A stretch of DNA of 51,927 nucleotides from Gammaproteobacteria bacterium (GCA_015231435.1 JADGBN010000008.1:1-51927); one strand, 5' to 3'. Positions 6,900-16,006 are shown, counted from the first letter of the stretch. The notes: generated from the letters alone by a model not told the origin. A program made the numbers and translations.

Positions 6900-8762
6900 A
6901 TGCTTAACCAATACCCACTCTGGAAATATCTGCTACTCATCGTTTTTGTGGCGGTGGGGGTGATCTACACTCTGCCCAATCTCTATGGGGATGATCCCTC
7001 GTTGCAGATTAGTGCAACGCGAATGCAGACCGTTGATGCGACCACCCGTGACAAGGTGGCAGAGGTTCTTAAGGCGCAACAGATAGAGCCTCTCTCCTAC
7101 ACCCTAGGGCTAGAGTCTCTGTTGGTGCGCTTTGCCAATACCGATGATCAGATTAAGGCCTATAGTTCAGTGCGTGAGGCGTTGGGGCGGAGTTTTGTGG
7201 TGGCGCTTAACCTTGCGCCGGCGACGCCGGATTGGTTGCGTAGTTTTAATGCGTTACCGATGTATCTCGGGCTTGATCTGCGCGGCGGGGTCCATTTTCT
7301 TATGGGTATTGATATGGAGGCCGCCATTGCCAGTGCGGTTGCCCGTTATACCGATGATGTGCGCACGCTATTGCGTGATGAGAAGGTACGCTATCTGACG
7401 GTAGAGAGCGATGAGCGTAATGATCGGGTTGAGATAAAATTTCGCGATCAGGAGACACTCACCCTAGCTGAGGATCGTTTGCGTAAAGATTTTCGCGAGC
7501 TCACCTATCACAGTGAACAGCGTGGTGATCTCTATTTCCTCTATCTCTCCCTCTCCGAGGCGCAGCAGCGCGAGGTGCGGCAGTTTGCCCTAAAGCAGAA
7601 CATTACGACGCTGCGCAACCGAGTGAATGAGCTAGGGGTTGCCGAACCGGTGATTCAGCAGCAGGGGGATGAACGCATTGTGGTGCAGCTTCCCGGTATT
7701 CAGGACACCGCTCGCGCCAAGGAGATTTTGGGTGCGACGGCGACCCTTGAGTACCATATGGTCGATGAGGAGCACGATTTACAAAGTGCGCTGGCAGGAC
7801 GGGTGCCGCCCGGATCGCGCATCTACCATGATCGCAACGGCCAGCCAGTACTGCTCTACAAGCGCGTCGTGATTACCGGTGATCAGGTGACCGATGCCGC
7901 ATCGGGGCTTGATCCGCAAAGTGGTGGCCCGCTGGTATCGGTGACCCTTGATAGCAAAGGGGCGCGGCGGATGAGTAATAACACCCGTGAAAATGTCGGC
8001 AAGCGGATGGCGGTGGTCTATATCGAGACGAAAACCGAAACCCGTATGGTGAATGGCGAGCCCGAACGCTCTACCGAGCGGATTGAAGAGGTGATTAGTG
8101 TGGCGGTTATCCGCGAACACTTTAGCAAACGTTTTCAGACCTCCGGACTTGATAGCAGTGACGAGGCGCGCAACCTTGCCCTGTTATTGCGTGCCGGTGC
8201 GCTGGCAGCGCCCATCGAGATTCTTGAGGAGCGGACCATTGGCCCCAGCCTAGGTCAGGATAATATCGACAAGGGGTTGCAGTCGGTGGTGATCGGCTTC
8301 CTCTTTGTGATTGTCTTTATGGTGGTGAAATATCGCCTCTTTGGCATGATTGCCAATGCGGCGCTGGCGTTTAACGTAGTGATGATTGTCGCCGTTTTAT
8401 CGATGTTGCAGGCCACTTTAACGCTGCCGGGTATCGCGGGAATCGTGCTTACGGTGGGGATGGCGGTGGATGCCAACGTGCTTATTTTTGAGCGTATTCG
8501 CGAAGAGCTGCGTAGCGGCAATACGCCTCAGGCGAGTATTCATGCCGGTTATGAGAAGGCTTTTTCAACGATTGCCGACGCCAACATTACAACGCTCATT
8601 GCGGCGCTGGTGCTCTTTGGTTTTGGTACTGGGCCAGTGAAAGGGTTTGCGATTACCCTCTCCATTGGCATTATTACCTCCATGATTACTGCGATTATGG
8701 GGACCCGCGCTATTGTCAACCTGACGCTGGGCGGTAAACGTCTGCAGAAGCTCTCAATTTAG
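6900..8762 (+). CDS. secD: Protein translocase subunit SecD
   Basis: A 620-residue RND-superfamily membrane protein that, with SecF, uses the proton gradient to pull preproteins through SecYEG into the periplasm. It has an N-terminal membrane helix, the periplasmic P1 head with the D1 motif LGLDLRGGVHF, and a C-terminal block of five membrane helices with the D4 motif GMAVDANVLIFERIREE. The length is normal for the family. The start has an AAGGA site. It lies 72 bp after yajC and 10 bp before secF, so one operon is likely. Confidence 0.97.
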   Translation: MLNQYPLWKYLLLIVFVAVGVIYTLPNLYGDDPSLQISATRMQTVDATTRDKVAEVLKAQQIEPLSYTLGLESLLVRFANTDDQIKAYSSVREALGRSFVVALNLAPATPDWLRSFNALPMYLGLDLRGGVHFLMGIDMEAAIASAVARYTDDVRTLLRDEKVRYLTVESDERNDRVEIKFRDQETLTLAEDRLRKDFRELTYHSEQRGDLYFLYLSLSEAQQREVRQFALKQNITTLRNRVNELGVAEPVIQQQGDERIVVQLPGIQDTARAKEILGATATLEYHMVDEEHDLQSALAGRVPPGSRIYHDRNGQPVLLYKRVVITGDQVTDAASGLDPQSGGPLVSVTLDSKGARRMSNNTRENVGKRMAVVYIETKTETRMVNGEPERSTERIEEVISVAVIREHFSKRFQTSGLDSSDEARNLALLLRAGALAAPIEILEERTIGPSLGQDNIDKGLQSVVIGFLFVIVFMVVKYRLFGMIANAALAFNVVMIVAVLSMLQATLTLPGIAGIVLTVGMAVDANVLIFERIREELRSGNTPQASIHAGYEKAFSTIADANITTLIAALVLFGFGTGPVKGFAITLSIGIITSMITAIMGTRAIVNLTLGGKRLQKLSI

Positions 8763-8772
8763 GAATCAGACC

Positions 8773-9720
8773 ATGCCGTTATTTCAGCAGGACACGAATA
8801 TCCAGTTTATCCGTTATAAGCGTTATGCTTTTATCTTTTCAGCGCTACTGATGCTGCTCTCCATCGCCTCTTTGGCACTGCGGGGTATCCCGCTGGGCAT
8901 CGATTTTAGTGGCGGAACACTTATTGAGGTCTCCTATCCTCAGGCTGCAGATCTTAATCAAATTCGTACCAGCATCGCCGCAAAGGGTATGCCCGATGTG
9001 GTTGTGCAACATTTTGGTACGGCCAGCGATGTGCTGATTCGTATTGCGCCCCAGGAGTCACTCTCCAGCGCCCAGTTAAGTGACAACGTGGTGCGCCTGC
9101 TGCAACAGAGTGAACCCCTGGTTGAGTTACGGCGTCAGGAGTTTGTTGGACCGCAGGTGGGGGATGATCTCGCTGAGGATGGTGGTCTGGCGGTGATTTA
9201 TGCGTTAATCGGTATTCTCATCTATGTCGCCCTGCGGTTTGAGTATCGCTTTGCCGTAGGTGCCGTCGCCGCTCTGGTGCATGATGTTCTGATTACTCTG
9301 GGTGCCTTCTCACTGTTGCAAATTGAGTTTGATTTAACAGTACTGGCCGCGATTCTTGCGGTTATCGGTTATTCGTTGAATGATACGATTGTGGTCTTTG
9401 ATCGTATTCGCGAGAACTTTCGTATTCTGCGCAAGGAGAGCCCGGATGAGACGGTGAATATCTCGATTAACCAAACGTTGTCACGCACCATTATGACGGC
9501 GCTCACCACCCTGCTGGTGCTGGTAGCGCTGTTTCTCTTTGGGGGTGAGTTGATTCATGCCTTTGCCTTTGCGCTCATTGTCGGGATTGTCATCGGCACC
9601 TACTCCTCGATATTTGTTGCTGCTGCGATCTCCTTGCAACTGGGGATAAGTCGCGACGACCTGTTGCCGGTAGTAAAAGAGGGGAGTGATCAGCCTAACT
9701 CTGATGAGCAACTCCCCTGA
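8773..9720 (+). CDS. secF: Protein translocase subunit SecF
   Basis: A 315-residue partner of SecD with six membrane helices. The family motifs are visible: GIDFSGGTLIEV after the first helix and GYSLNDTIVVFDRIREN in the C-terminal half. The length is normal. The stop codon overlaps a possible CTG start of the next gene, which suggests read-on translation into the DUF3108 protein. Confidence 0.97.
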   Translation: MPLFQQDTNIQFIRYKRYAFIFSALLMLLSIASLALRGIPLGIDFSGGTLIEVSYPQAADLNQIRTSIAAKGMPDVVVQHFGTASDVLIRIAPQESLSSAQLSDNVVRLLQQSEPLVELRRQEFVGPQVGDDLAEDGGLAVIYALIGILIYVALRFEYRFAVGAVAALVHDVLITLGAFSLLQIEFDLTVLAAILAVIGYSLNDTIVVFDRIRENFRILRKESPDETVNISINQTLSRTIMTALTTLLVLVALFLFGGELIHAFAFALIVGIVIGTYSSIFVAAAISLQLGISRDDLLPVVKEGSDQPNSDEQLP

Positions 9721-10463
9721 AGACCTTTTTCCTGCGCTGGGTGCTGTTACTGCTGCCTGCCACCACCCTGTGGGCGCTGGAGCCGCAGCCCTATCATAGC
9801 GTTTATGAGGTGTCCGTTGCGGGTCTCTCAATCGGTGCAATGGAGCGACAGCTAGAGCGGTTAGCAGAGGGCGAGTTTCGTCTTAAAACCAAGATCTATA
9901 TCACTGGTTTTATGGCAAATTTTCGTGATGATCGCATGGAAGAGGAGAGCCGTTGGCGCTGGAATGAGAAGACGGAACAGCAGCAGCCGTTGGCATACCG
10001 CTATACCAAGCGCGGCGGCAGTAAAGAGAAGCAGCGCAGTGTCGATTTTGACTATGTCAAAGGGGTGGCAATCAGTCGTGATCAAGCAGAGGTTACAGAG
10101 CTAAAGTTACCTGATCCTGCCACCACCATTCACGATAAACTCTCCTATCAGTGGCTGCTACGTCATGAGTTGGCGCAAAGAAAGCGTGAGTTTGTCTACC
10201 AGTTAGTCGATGGTGATGCGTTGCGTGAATATCAGTTTCGTGTGGTTGGCAAGGTTGTACTCTCCACCCCGGCGGGAAAATTCGATACTTTAGAGGTCGA
10301 GCGCATTAATGCGGATGGACGTAAAATCAGTTTCTGGTGTGCCTTGGATCACGATTTTCAGTTGGTCAAAATTATTCAGGATGATGGCCGACAAGAGATC
10401 ACTGCGGTGATTAGCGAACTCAATCGCACTACGCCGCCGCCCGCAGCGACAAGTAAAAAATGA
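9717..10463 (+). CDS. DUF3108 periplasmic protein
   Basis: An exported protein of about 240-250 residues with the DUF3108 pattern: YEVSVAGLSIGAMER near the start, beta-strand repeats, and YTKRGGSKEK in the middle. Its function is unknown. The start is uncertain. GTG at 9741 would give a signal peptide with no positive charge (MLLLLPATTLWA). CTG at 9717, overlapping the secF stop as CTGA, adds KTFFLRW and makes a normal signal peptide with Lys and Arg in the n-region. I prefer 9717 for that reason, although no Shine-Dalgarno sequence is seen. The stop overlaps the start of the following deaminase gene as ATGA. Confidence 0.8.
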   Translation: MKTFFLRWVLLLLPATTLWALEPQPYHSVYEVSVAGLSIGAMERQLERLAEGEFRLKTKIYITGFMANFRDDRMEEESRWRWNEKTEQQQPLAYRYTKRGGSKEKQRSVDFDYVKGVAISRDQAEVTELKLPDPATTIHDKLSYQWLLRHELAQRKREFVYQLVDGDALREYQFRVVGKVVLSTPAGKFDTLEVERINADGRKISFWCALDHDFQLVKIIQDDGRQEITAVISELNRTTPPPAATSKK

Positions 10464-11020
10464 GCCTGCCTCAGGTATGTGACAGCGGCAGTGATAGTGC
10501 TTTGGTCAGCCTGAAGTGGGATGCTCGGTTTCTTGGTTTGGCGATACATATCTCCGCCTGGAGTAAAGATCCCTCCTCACAGGTTGGCGCGGTGATCACC
10601 GATGGCAACCGCATCATCTCGCTCGGTTATAACGGCTTTGCCGCAGGTGTCGAGGATAGTGAAGCGCGGCTGCGCGACCGTCATTGCAAGCTTAATCTGA
10701 CGATACATGCTGAAGAGAACGCGATGATCTTCGCCAAGCGCGACATTACCGGTTGTACCGTCTATGTCACCCATCCTCCTTGCCCGCGTTGTGCCTCGAA
10801 GTTAATTCAGGAGGAGGTTCAGCGCATTGTCTTTATCGCCCCGAGTGACGACTTTCTCTCGCGCTGGGCCGATGATCTTCAGCTCTCCTACCAGATGTAT
10901 CAGGAGGCGGCTATCGCATATCAGGTCTATACTCTTGAGGAGATCACCATCGATAATGCCAATATCACTATGGCGCCCGGAGGCTTTTTCAGGCAGTTAC
11001 TGATCAGTTATAATTGCTGA
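10460..11020 (+). CDS. Deoxycytidylate deaminase-like protein
   Basis: A 186-residue zinc-dependent cytidine/deoxycytidylate deaminase family protein. The zinc site is complete: HAEENA (His ligand and catalytic Glu) and PPCPRCASKL (two Cys ligands). The N-terminal SKDPSSQVGAVI and the GYNGF motif are typical of dCMP deaminases, which convert dCMP to dUMP for thymidylate synthesis. The start overlaps the previous stop by 4 bases (ATGA), so translation is probably coupled. A 30-residue C-terminal extension ends in a hydrophobic stretch and is not explained. A late-competence or tRNA deaminase is less likely given the GYNG motif. Confidence 0.85.
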   Translation: MSLPQVCDSGSDSALVSLKWDARFLGLAIHISAWSKDPSSQVGAVITDGNRIISLGYNGFAAGVEDSEARLRDRHCKLNLTIHAEENAMIFAKRDITGCTVYVTHPPCPRCASKLIQEEVQRIVFIAPSDDFLSRWADDLQLSYQMYQEAAIAYQVYTLEEITIDNANITMAPGGFFRQLLISYNC

Positions 11021-11056
11021 GATATCTGGCGTGTTAGCAAAGAGAGGAGATACATC

Positions 11057-11665
11057 ATGTTAAAACGGCAAATCCAAAGTAAACTCACCGTAGTCGAGTA
11101 TCTTGAAGGCGAAAAAAGTGCAAAAATTCGCCACGAATTAATTGATGGCGAGCTTTATGCCATGAGTGGTGCCAGTGAAAGGCACACACTGATCACCGGC
11201 AATATTTATGCAGAGCTACGGCAACAACTGCGGGGTAACCCATGCATCCCCTTTATTATTGACCTAAAGCTGCGAATTAACGATGACTTTTACTATCCCG
11301 ATGTCATGGTCTGCTGCGACGATTCAGATCGGGAAGATCCCTACTATCGCCGCCGACCGACCCTAATTGTCGAAGTCCTCTCGAAAACGACGCAACAGTA
11401 TGATCGCGGCCACAAAGCCGATATTTACCGCGCACTCCCTTCGTTACAAACCTACATTCTGATTGAGCAGGATCGGGTCGATGTCGAAGTGCAGTGCCGC
11501 AGTGAAGGATGGATTTCACGTCACTACTACCTTGGCGAGAACGTACCGTTAACGTCGCTTGCACTCTCAATTCCCGTACACGAAATATACGATCGCGTCG
11601 AGAGTGGCGAGATAACCGAGTGGCTGGAAAAGCAGGTTGCAGAGGCTGTGAGCTTGGATCCGTAG
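11057..11665 (+). CDS. Uma2 family (DUF820) nuclease-fold protein
   Basis: A 202-residue protein of the Uma2/DUF820 family with a PD-(D/E)XK nuclease core. The order is typical: N-terminal VVEYLEGEKS and ELIDGELYAMSGAS, then FYYPDVMVCCDD (catalytic Asp), LIVEVLSKTT (Glu) and YDRGHKADIYRALPS. Uma2 proteins are abundant in cyanobacteria and large sulfur bacteria, often in many copies, and their biological role is not known. A ribosome site AGAGGAG lies 10 bases before the ATG. It stands alone between the dCMP deaminase gene and the convergent apbC. Confidence 0.9.
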   Translation: MLKRQIQSKLTVVEYLEGEKSAKIRHELIDGELYAMSGASERHTLITGNIYAELRQQLRGNPCIPFIIDLKLRINDDFYYPDVMVCCDDSDREDPYYRRRPTLIVEVLSKTTQQYDRGHKADIYRALPSLQTYILIEQDRVDVEVQCRSEGWISRHYYLGENVPLTSLALSIPVHEIYDRVESGEITEWLEKQVAEAVSLDP

Positions 11666-11748
11666 GTTCGATTAGCGCAGCATCGTCGGATCTACTGAGC
11701 TATCTTTCCAGAGCATCTGCTGAGCTAATAATAGTTGATCTTTTGTTA

Positions 11749-11780
11749 GGCGAAGCCAAAGGCGCTGCTTTGACTTCGCC
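11749..11780. other. Convergent-gene hairpin between Uma2 and apbC
   Basis: A stem of 7 plus 5 bp with one C-A mismatch (GGCGAAG at 11749-11755 with CTTCGCC at 11774-11780; CAAAG with CTTTG inside) and a GCGCTG loop. It lies between two convergent genes. No T-run follows on either strand, so it is at best a bidirectional pause or mRNA 3' end. Confidence 0.45.
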
Positions 11781-11796
11781 CGACAGGGATGACGAT

Positions 11797-12900
11797 TTAG
11801 TTGGAAATGACAATTTTGGGGAATTTGGCGCTGTAATCTTTTGCCTGCTGTGACAGTTTGGCTGCGGTACGACGGGCGATCTCGCGATAGGTGGCGGTAA
11901 TGCGGCTATCGGGGTTGGCGACGACCGTCGGTTTACCCTCATCGGTGTGTTCACGAATTTGAATATCGAGCGGCAACTCGCCAATCAGGCTGACATTAAA
12001 GTCATTGGCCATTTTAAGGGCGCCGCCACTGCCGAAGATCTTCTCTTCATGGCCACATTTTGAGCAGATGTGGGTGCTCATGTTTTCAATAATCCCCAAG
12101 ACTGAAATGGAGACTTTTTCAAACATTTTGTAGGCTTTACGGGCATCAAGGAGGGCGATATCCTGAGGTGTGGTGACAATGACTGCGCCACTCACCGGTA
12201 CTTTTTGTGCCAGCGTTAACTGGGTATCACCGGTGCCTGGAGGCAGGTCAACTATCAGATAATCGACTTCGCGCCATTGGGTATCGTTAAGCAGTTGCTC
12301 GAGGGCTTGGGTGACCATCGGGCCGCGCCAGATCATCGGGGTATCTTCGTCGATAAGGTAGCCGATGGACATCGATTGGATGTTATAGCTCATCACCGGT
12401 TCCATGGTGCGGCCATCACTGGAGTTGGGTTTGGTGCTGCTGACGCCAAGCATACGCGGCTGGCTTGGGCCGTAGATGTCGGCATCCAGCAGACCTACCG
12501 TGGCGCCTTCGGCAGCAAGCGCCAGAGCAAGGTTGACCGAGGTTGTCGATTTACCAACGCCACCTTTGCCCGAGGCAACCGCAATAATATTTTTAACCCC
12601 TTTAACATGGGTGACCCCTTTTTGCGCCGCATGAGAGATAATCTCGCGGTTGAAAGTGATGTTGACGGTGTTTACCCCGGCAACTCCCTTAACGAGGTCG
12701 GTGAGCGTCGCGCTGAGGTCATTTTCATAACCAGATGCCGGAAAGCCCAGACGAACCTCGATGTTAGCGGTCCCATCTTCGCAGGTAATCGATTTAATAC
12801 ATTTGGCGGAGACCAGATCTTTCTCTAGGTAGGGGTCTTTAAAACTTTTTATAGCGGTTTCAATTTGGGTATTAAGCGCAGCATCGCTGGGGGATGACAT
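11797..12900 (-). CDS. apbC: Iron-sulfur cluster carrier ApbC/Mrp
   Basis: A P-loop ATPase of the Mrp/NBP35 family that carries [4Fe-4S] clusters to target proteins. It has an N-terminal MIP18-like domain (about residues 10-90) and an ATPase domain with the deviant Walker A GKGGVGKST, DADIYGPSQ, DLPPGTGD and the cluster-binding CSKC. The start at 12900 gives 367 residues and has a strong AGGAGAGAG site. A start at 12963 is possible but has no ribosome site and adds 21 unlike residues. It is divergent from cobT. Confidence 0.95.
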   Translation of the reverse strand: MSSPSDAALNTQIETAIKSFKDPYLEKDLVSAKCIKSITCEDGTANIEVRLGFPASGYENDLSATLTDLVKGVAGVNTVNITFNREIISHAAQKGVTHVKGVKNIIAVASGKGGVGKSTTSVNLALALAAEGATVGLLDADIYGPSQPRMLGVSSTKPNSSDGRTMEPVMSYNIQSMSIGYLIDEDTPMIWRGPMVTQALEQLLNDTQWREVDYLIVDLPPGTGDTQLTLAQKVPVSGAVIVTTPQDIALLDARKAYKMFEKVSISVLGIIENMSTHICSKCGHEEKIFGSGGALKMANDFNVSLIGELPLDIQIREHTDEGKPTVVANPDSRITATYREIARRTAAKLSQQAKDYSAKFPKIVISN

Positions 12901-13043
12901 CAATCTCTCTCCTGAATAGTTGGGGTATAAGTGGTTAGCCTGATAAAAACGATTGTCTGGCAATCACCCCCCATGATTTGGTAGTGTATTGCCCTTTTTC
13001 AACCCCACCAACCACGACAGCGAAGGTTGTTATCGCAATCATA

Positions 13044-13057
13044 AGGAGTTTTAGCTG
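13044..13057 (+). promoter_or_regulatory. Shine-Dalgarno site pointing to a CTG start for cobT
   Basis: AGGAG at 13044-13048 is followed after 6 bases by CTG at 13055, in frame with cobT. The nearest GTG in frame (13094) has no ribosome site. No ATG or TTG is available between the upstream stop (TAG at 13052) and 13094. This supports a rare CTG start. Confidence 0.55.
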
Positions 13058-14131
13058 AACATCATCGAGCAACTATTCAGTGCGACAGCGGTAGTGGCTG
13101 CGCAACCCTCCCCGGTATTTGCCAGTGCCGCACGACAGCGTCAGCAGCAGCTTACCAAGCCACCGGGCGCTTTAGGGCGTTTGGAGGCGATCGCGGTGCA
13201 GTTGGCGGCGCTGCAACAGCGCCATAACCCACAACTTGAGCGGGTCCATATTACCATCTTCGCAGCGGATCATGGTGTTGCAGGGGAGGGCGTTTCCGCC
13301 TTTCCGCAGGCTGTCACTGCGGAGATGGTGCGTAATTTTTCCCGTGGTGGTGCAGCTATTTGCGTGGCGGCACGGCAGCTACAGGCCACTCTGGAGGTGG
13401 TGAATCTGGGTACCGTACAGGCGTTGGAAGCGTTAGAGGGTGTCAAGAGTCAGCGCATTGCCGCTGGCACGGCGAACTTTTGTCAAACCGAGGCGATGAA
13501 TCTCGCAGCCCTGCAAAGTGCTCTGGAAGCCGGGGAGGCGGTTGTCTCTGCAGCGCGACAGGCAGATGTAGATATCTTTATTCCCGGCGAGATGGGGATT
13601 GCCAATACCACCGCTGCCGCTGCCTTGGCTGCTGCTCTGCTTGGTGAACCGGTGGCGACACTGGTTGGCGCAGGAACGGGGGTGACGGTTGCGGGGGTCG
13701 CCCATAAGGCAGCGGTTATTGAGCGTGCCTTTGTGCGACACGCTGCGGTGGTCAATGCGGGTGAGCCGTTGGCGCTGTTACAGACTTTTGGCGGCTTTGA
13801 AATTATTGCCATGGTCGGGGCGATGATCGCGGCGTCACAACAGCGTCTGCCGATTTTAGTTGATGGCTTTATCGCCTCTGTGGCCGCACTTTATGCCACC
13901 CGTCTCTGCGCTGGTGCGCAACAGTGGCTATTTTTTGCCCATACCTCGGCAGAGGCCGGACATCGACGGGTGTTGCAGGTGTTGGGTGCTGAGGCGCTGC
14001 TGGATCTGCAGATGCGTCTTGGCGAGGGGAGCGGGGCAGCGGTGGCGCTACCACTGCTGCGAATGGCTTGTGCCCTGCATAATCAGATGGCGACCTTTGC
14101 GGCAGCGGGGGTCTCAGAGAAGCGTGAATGA
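13055..14131 (+). CDS. cobT: Nicotinate-nucleotide-dimethylbenzimidazole phosphoribosyltransferase
   Basis: CobT transfers phosphoribose from nicotinate mononucleotide to a lower-ligand base such as dimethylbenzimidazole, activating it for cobalamin assembly. Motifs: LTKPPGALGRLE near the N-terminus, FAADHGV, GEMGIANTTAAAA, VDGFIASVAAL, and RLGEGSGAA holding the catalytic Glu (residue 324 from the CTG start). From 13055 the product has 358 residues, close to the usual length of about 350. Starting at GTG 13094 would trim the first helix. No other cobalamin gene and no B12 riboswitch are visible nearby, so this may serve ligand salvage. Confidence 0.94.
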   Translation: MNIIEQLFSATAVVAAQPSPVFASAARQRQQQLTKPPGALGRLEAIAVQLAALQQRHNPQLERVHITIFAADHGVAGEGVSAFPQAVTAEMVRNFSRGGAAICVAARQLQATLEVVNLGTVQALEALEGVKSQRIAAGTANFCQTEAMNLAALQSALEAGEAVVSAARQADVDIFIPGEMGIANTTAAAALAAALLGEPVATLVGAGTGVTVAGVAHKAAVIERAFVRHAAVVNAGEPLALLQTFGGFEIIAMVGAMIAASQQRLPILVDGFIASVAALYATRLCAGAQQWLFFAHTSAEAGHRRVLQVLGAEALLDLQMRLGEGSGAAVALPLLRMACALHNQMATFAAAGVSEKRE

Positions 14132-14226
14132 CCGCAATCTCTAGTTGCAGAGAGACGGGGGATTATGTAACTATTCGCTCCCCTTTTAAATGATACTTTT
14201 CTTGTCCCCCAGTTAAGGAGAACGCT

Positions 14227-14661
14227 ATGAGCGTTACAAAACCAGCAATGGCGGAGAGTGGCGTGGCAACGGGCGCTAATGATAGATTAGGCGCTATCCC
14301 GGTAGTGGAGATGACGATGCCTGCTGCGGATACAGCGGAGAGCCTCTCCTGTGAAAAGCGTGAGCCCTACGTACTGATGGCCTTGGGTGATAGTATGGAA
14401 CCTGAGTTTTGCGATGGTGATGTGGTGGTGATTGAGCCTGATTATCCGCCGCGTTCGGGCCATTTTGTGATTGCCATGCATAATGGTGAGTATACCTTTC
14501 GGCAGTTACTGCAGCGTGGTGATGCCTGGTATTTGCATCCGCTGAACAGTCGCTATCCGGATGCAGAGGTCTCTGGCCCTGACTGCGTGAAAGGGGTCAT
14601 TTCGCAAAAGAAGCGTCCGGGACGACGTAAGAAGGGTGAACCCCGCCCCTCGTATCTGTAA
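14227..14661 (+). CDS. S24/LexA-like peptidase domain protein without HTH, catalytic Lys replaced
   Basis: A 144-residue protein with one S24 (LexA/UmuD/CI C-terminal) domain. The serine motif LGDSMEPEF (S56) is intact and is followed by DGDVVVIEP. In LexA and UmuD a Lys in the following strand (EVTVKRL) activates the serine. Here the aligned strand is EYTFRQLL, with Arg (R92) at that place. The N-terminal 45 residues are low in order and contain no helix-turn-helix, so the protein is not a standard repressor. The C-terminus is strongly basic (KKRPGRRKKGEPR). A TAAGGAG site lies before the ATG. It could be a non-cleaving S24 fold used for binding. Activity is doubtful. Confidence 0.75.
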   Translation: MSVTKPAMAESGVATGANDRLGAIPVVEMTMPAADTAESLSCEKREPYVLMALGDSMEPEFCDGDVVVIEPDYPPRSGHFVIAMHNGEYTFRQLLQRGDAWYLHPLNSRYPDAEVSGPDCVKGVISQKKRPGRRKKGEPRPSYL

Positions 14662-14725
14662 CGGGTATTTTGTCAGATACCCCTGATTATTGCTTTATAA
14701 AGTAAAACCGACAGGAGCCAACTGA

Positions 14726-15955
14726 ATGCTTAAACCTTTTCGTGGCCTGCGCCCTGCCCGTGGTCGTGCGGCTGACGTGGCTGCACCACCCTACGATGTT
14801 CTCAATAGTGCCGAGGCGCGGCAGCGTGCTGCGGGTAAACCGTGGAGCTTTCTCCATATCTCCAAACCGGAGATTGACCTGCCCAGCGATACTGACCCCT
14901 ACGATGCCGCCGTGTATGCCAAAGGAAAAGAGAGTTTTGCCAGAATGATCAGCGAGGGGGTGTTACAGCAGGATAGTACACCCTGTTATTACCTCTATCG
15001 ACTGGTGATGGGCAGCCACACCCAGACGGGTTTGGTCGCTGCGGCTGCGGTAGATGACTACGACAGTAACCGTATTCGCAAGCATGAGTTTACCCGTCCG
15101 GATAAAGAGGATGACCGTGTACGCCAGATTGATACACTGAATGCACAGACCGGCCCGGTTTTTCTCACCTACCGCGCACACCCGGCTATGGATGCGTTAA
15201 TGCAGCGTATTGCTGCTACCCCGCCAGAGTTGGCAGTGACCGCTGATGATGCGGTGGAGCATACCCTTTGGGTGATTGATCAGGCTGCAGATATCACCTT
15301 AATAACCAGCACCTTTGCGGCGCTGGATAACCTCTATATTGCCGATGGCCATCACCGCTCTGCAGCAGCATCACGCATCTGCCAGCAACGCAGAAAGGAT
15401 AATCCTGATCATACCGGTGATGAGCCCTATAACACCTTTTTATCGGTCATTTTCCCCGATAATCAGGTGCAGATTTTTGACTACAATCGCGTGATTAGTG
15501 ATTTAAACGGGATGACCGTTGATGAGTTACTGTTTCGTATTGGCGATAATTTCACCATTACGCCACGCCAGCAAGCGGTCAAACCGCGGATGCGTGGTAG
15601 TTTTGGCATGTATGTCAGCGGACGTTGGTACCAAATCGATCTGGATGCGAATATCCCCGATGATCCGGTCGCATCGCTGGATGTGTCGCTGCTGGCCCGC
15701 CATGTGATTGAGCCCCTTTTTGGCATTAGCGACCCGCGCCGTGACAAGCGCATCGATTTTGTCGGGGGTATTCGGGGTATGGAGGGGTTACAGCAGCGTG
15801 TCGATAGCGGCGAGATGGCTATCGCTTTCTCTCTCTATCCCACCACCCTTGCTGATCTGATGACGGTTGCCGACAGTGGTGAGGTGATGCCCCCCAAATC
15901 GACCTGGTTTGAACCGAAACTTGCTGATGGATTGGTCTCGTTACGCCTTGACTAA
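14726..15955 (+). CDS. DUF1015 family protein
   Basis: A 409-residue soluble protein of the DUF1015 family. Characteristic segments include the N-terminal PFRGLRPARG and VAAPPYDVL, then HEFTRPDKEDDR, LYIADGHHRSAAA and FVGGIRGMEGL. The ADGHHR motif is reminiscent of ParB/Srx-type nucleotide-binding folds, but the biochemical role is not established as far as I know. In other genomes the gene often lies near serine or 2-hydroxyacid metabolism genes. Here it sits between the S24-like gene and the DUF1538 operon, with an AGGAG site before the ATG. Confidence 0.9.
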   Translation: MLKPFRGLRPARGRAADVAAPPYDVLNSAEARQRAAGKPWSFLHISKPEIDLPSDTDPYDAAVYAKGKESFARMISEGVLQQDSTPCYYLYRLVMGSHTQTGLVAAAAVDDYDSNRIRKHEFTRPDKEDDRVRQIDTLNAQTGPVFLTYRAHPAMDALMQRIAATPPELAVTADDAVEHTLWVIDQAADITLITSTFAALDNLYIADGHHRSAAASRICQQRRKDNPDHTGDEPYNTFLSVIFPDNQVQIFDYNRVISDLNGMTVDELLFRIGDNFTITPRQQAVKPRMRGSFGMYVSGRWYQIDLDANIPDDPVASLDVSLLARHVIEPLFGISDPRRDKRIDFVGGIRGMEGLQQRVDSGEMAIAFSLYPTTLADLMTVADSGEVMPPKSTWFEPKLADGLVSLRLD

Positions 15956-16006
15956 CATGCCATCTCCTAACCACTGCCGAGGTGCGAAGAGCGCGATCCA
16001 CAGGCT

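Noticed and set aside
12964-13054. Cobalamin riboswitch upstream of cobT
   Set aside because: The 91-bp gap is too short and lacks the B12-box; only a Shine-Dalgarno sequence is recognisable.
14661-14690. GGGTAT/ATACCC hairpin after the S24-like gene, as terminator or as a third ERIC/IS end
   Set aside because: The stem is only 6 bp with an 8-base loop and no T-run, and no ERIC core or IS end sequence is attached.
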